The notes below the pieces were generated by a model. It saw only the letters and a program-made list of their open reading frames with translations. It was not told where the DNA came from and made no database searches. From NCBI GenBank assembly GCA_964498065.1, contig CAZCFZ010000038.1:1-36143 (forward strand): a DNA stretch of 36,143 nt, given 5' to 3'. Below, in pieces: positions 34,839-36,143 of the stretch. The translations under genes and the position numbers were made by a program. This DNA is from FEN-1297 sp964498065. Its GTDB lineage: Bacteria; Bacteroidota; Ignavibacteria; Ignavibacteriales; Ignavibacteriaceae. Position 1 is the first letter of the stretch, and every line of letters begins with the position of its first letter.

Positions 34839-35331
34839 ATTGTCCTCCAATTATTTGATTAAAATGAGTATTAATAAATTGGAAATTGTTTGAATGTTAT
34901 CAAATAAAATCCGTTGAAGCTTTTTCTAAATTTATTAATAAAAATAGATTAGCTAATTTCAAATAAAATATACAGACATCAACTTTGCTGTAATATGTGA
35001 CAAAATTTTGCTCTATTAATTATTTAATAACATAAAAATGTACAATAAATCATTTTTTTATATTTTATTATTATTTGTTGAAATATTAAAGGAATGGATT
35101 CTAAAAAATTATAAAATTTGATAAAGAGCATAATTTATAAGCAGATCAGCTAAAGTAAAATATATTTTAAGAGATTGTCTTTTCTTTTAAGCATTTATTT
35201 TCGATATAAATCCATTTACTGTTTGTATTTTAGATAATTTATAAAAAATTGCGGCTTTTGTTGACACAAAAGTCATAATTTATTATAATGTAAAGTGTTA
35301 GAAATAATTTTCTCCAATTTTAAGGGGAGAT
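34839..35331. other. 493-bp divergent intergenic region
   Basis: This extremely AT-rich region lies between the aldo/keto reductase gene (minus) and the sugar transferase gene (plus). On the right it holds the perfect sigma70 promoter listed separately. For the minus-strand gene no clear -35/-10 pair was found. No ORF is supportable. Confidence 0.5.
35261..35289 (+). promoter_or_regulatory. perfect consensus sigma70 promoter of the sugar transferase gene
   Basis: TTGACA (35261-35266), 17 bp, TATAAT (35284-35289): both hexamers are exact and the spacing ideal. Transcription should start near 35296, leaving about 35 nt of leader that contains AAGGGGAGA just before the ATG. Confidence 0.85.
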
Positions 35332-36036
35332 ATGCAGGGAAGGGTTTTTACTTTATTAAAAAGCATTTTCGATTTTTCAATTTCACTAATACTTTTAATT
35401 CTAGCTTTTCCATTAATTCTAATCTTATCACTGATAATTTTATTACAGATCAGAGAATTTCCATTCTTTATACAAGAACGCGGCATTACCCTAAATTCTT
35501 ACAGATTTAAAATGTACAAACTTAAAACCATGAAGAGCCAGAAAGTTAATGTTGACTCTTCAAGGGAAAACATATTCTTTAAAAATGAACTTACACAGTT
35601 AGTAACCCCATTCGGCAGGATTTTAAGAAGGACCGGATTAGATGAACTTCCCCAGCTTTTGAATATATTAAAAGGAGAAATGAGTTTTGTAGGTCCTCGC
35701 CCGCTATCATTAACTGATTTGGATATAATGAAATATTCTTATCCGAAAGGGTATACATTTAGAGGGCAAAATAAATTTAAGCCAGGCATTACCGGATACT
35801 GGCAGGTATTTCAAAATAGAAATGAAGGTGTTAAAGACTTAATTGATAAGGAAAGTTTTTATAATCAGAACTATTCTTTCGCATTAGATATAAAAATTCT
35901 TTTAAAGACTATTCCCATAGTTTTTAACGGGACACATTGCGATGCAATTTTACCGGCAAGAAAATCAGATAAATTTAGTAAGTCGGTATTAGAAAACATG
36001 AAAGAGAGAGAATTTAATATTGAATGCGTTTCTTGA
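35332..36036 (+). CDS. polyprenyl-phosphate sugar-1-phosphate transferase (bacterial sugar transferase)
   Basis: This 234-aa membrane enzyme transfers a sugar-1-phosphate from a nucleotide sugar to undecaprenyl phosphate, the first step of O-antigen, capsule or glycoprotein glycan assembly. One N-terminal hydrophobic segment (about 13-39) forms the monotopic re-entrant helix and contains P27. The soluble part has the family motifs in order: ERG...YRFKMYKLKTMK, the catalytic Asp-Glu pair D104-E105 in TGLDELPQ, then EMSFVGPRPL and FKPGITGYWQV. Length matches the short PglC-like class rather than the long WcaJ/WbaP class. The promoter is a perfect sigma70 consensus. The donor sugar cannot be predicted; it may open a polysaccharide cluster beyond the window. 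Confidence 0.92.
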   Translation: MQGRVFTLLKSIFDFSISLILLILAFPLILILSLIILLQIREFPFFIQERGITLNSYRFKMYKLKTMKSQKVNVDSSRENIFFKNELTQLVTPFGRILRRTGLDELPQLLNILKGEMSFVGPRPLSLTDLDIMKYSYPKGYTFRGQNKFKPGITGYWQVFQNRNEGVKDLIDKESFYNQNYSFALDIKILLKTIPIVFNGTHCDAILPARKSDKFSKSVLENMKEREFNIECVS

Positions 36037-36045
36037 AATGCATTC
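36022..36045 (+). terminator. short hairpin over the sugar transferase stop codon
   Basis: GAATGC-GTTTC and GAAAT-GCATTC can form an 11-bp stem (one G-U) with a very tight loop, spanning the TGA stop codon. No T-run follows, so termination here is doubtful and the downstream gene may be cotranscribed. Confidence 0.25.
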
Positions 36046-36143
36046 AAATAATCTATTACAATAATTTTGTTTTTATAATTTTAGTGAGGTTTTCATAAGA
36101 GCAGTAAAATAATTTTTAAAACTAATTTCTATAATTTCATAAA

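Noticed and set aside
34839..34850. TTG start adding four residues to the aldo/keto reductase
   Set aside because: The extension overlaps the GGAGG ribosome site that serves the ATG at 34838, and family alignment begins at the later start.
1..36143. tRNA or rRNA genes
   Set aside because: No cloverleaf with a GTTCRA T-loop and CCA-side acceptor stem, and no rRNA-like stretch, was recognised by reading both strands; a covariance-model scan was not possible here.

Overview
The window is AT-rich DNA (roughly one third G+C by eye) from a Gram-negative bacterium of the Bacteroidota/Chlorobiota/Ignavibacteriota assemblage, most likely an Ignavibacteria-type organism. The indications are a CarB of the Bacteroidetes/eukaryote-like type, a secreted DPP-IV-type peptidase, a DUF5916 outer-membrane-type protein, lipoproteins with short lipobox leaders, and dispersed TGTCATTCCGAAC...GTTCAGCATGACA and GTCATCCCGAG hairpin repeats. 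The two clearest promoters are ordinary sigma70 type (TTGACA-17-TATAAT), not the -33/-7 type of true Bacteroidetes. The taxonomic call is an inference.

Left third (1-12025, all minus strand): a glycosyltransferase/TPR locus. In transcription order it holds a membrane-anchored coiled-coil protein (635 aa), a giant 2064-aa multi-domain glycosyltransferase (GT4 - TPR - TPR - Cys4 ribbon - methyltransferase - GT2 - GT4 - GT4 - TPR), a 587-aa TPR protein built of four ~145-aa modules, a 502-aa GT2-TPR glycosyltransferase and a TPR protein cut by the window edge. It looks like an assembly-line machine for a surface glycan or glycoprotein; the product is unknown.

Middle (12562-25033): a secreted peptidase pair (DUF885 metallopeptidase-like, then S9 DPP-IV-like), an outer-membrane DUF5916/CBM9-like protein and a thioredoxin-TPR protein. 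A four-helix-bundle (23S IVS-type) gene follows, broken by a TAA at codon 11 and bracketed by inverted copies of a GATCGYTNCRCTCAA repeat. Then come mnmA, a small membrane protein, a lipoprotein and a PIN-PhoH protein, all on the minus strand.

Right (25456-36143): carAB, with a sigma70 promoter, a CRP/FNR-like palindrome about 62 bp upstream of the predicted start point and a leader that can fold a terminator and competing stems, then tandem terminator hairpins. These are followed by a lipoprotein, a highly structured 206-bp element with terminal inverted repeats, a SAM methyltransferase, an aldo/keto reductase + old-yellow-enzyme operon, and a polyprenyl-phosphate sugar transferase driven by a perfect sigma70 consensus promoter. 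The last gene may open a second polysaccharide locus beyond the window.

The most interesting items are the giant assembly-line glycosyltransferase, the carAB leader architecture, the stop-interrupted four-helix-bundle cassette with its repeats, and the structured element at 31547-31752.
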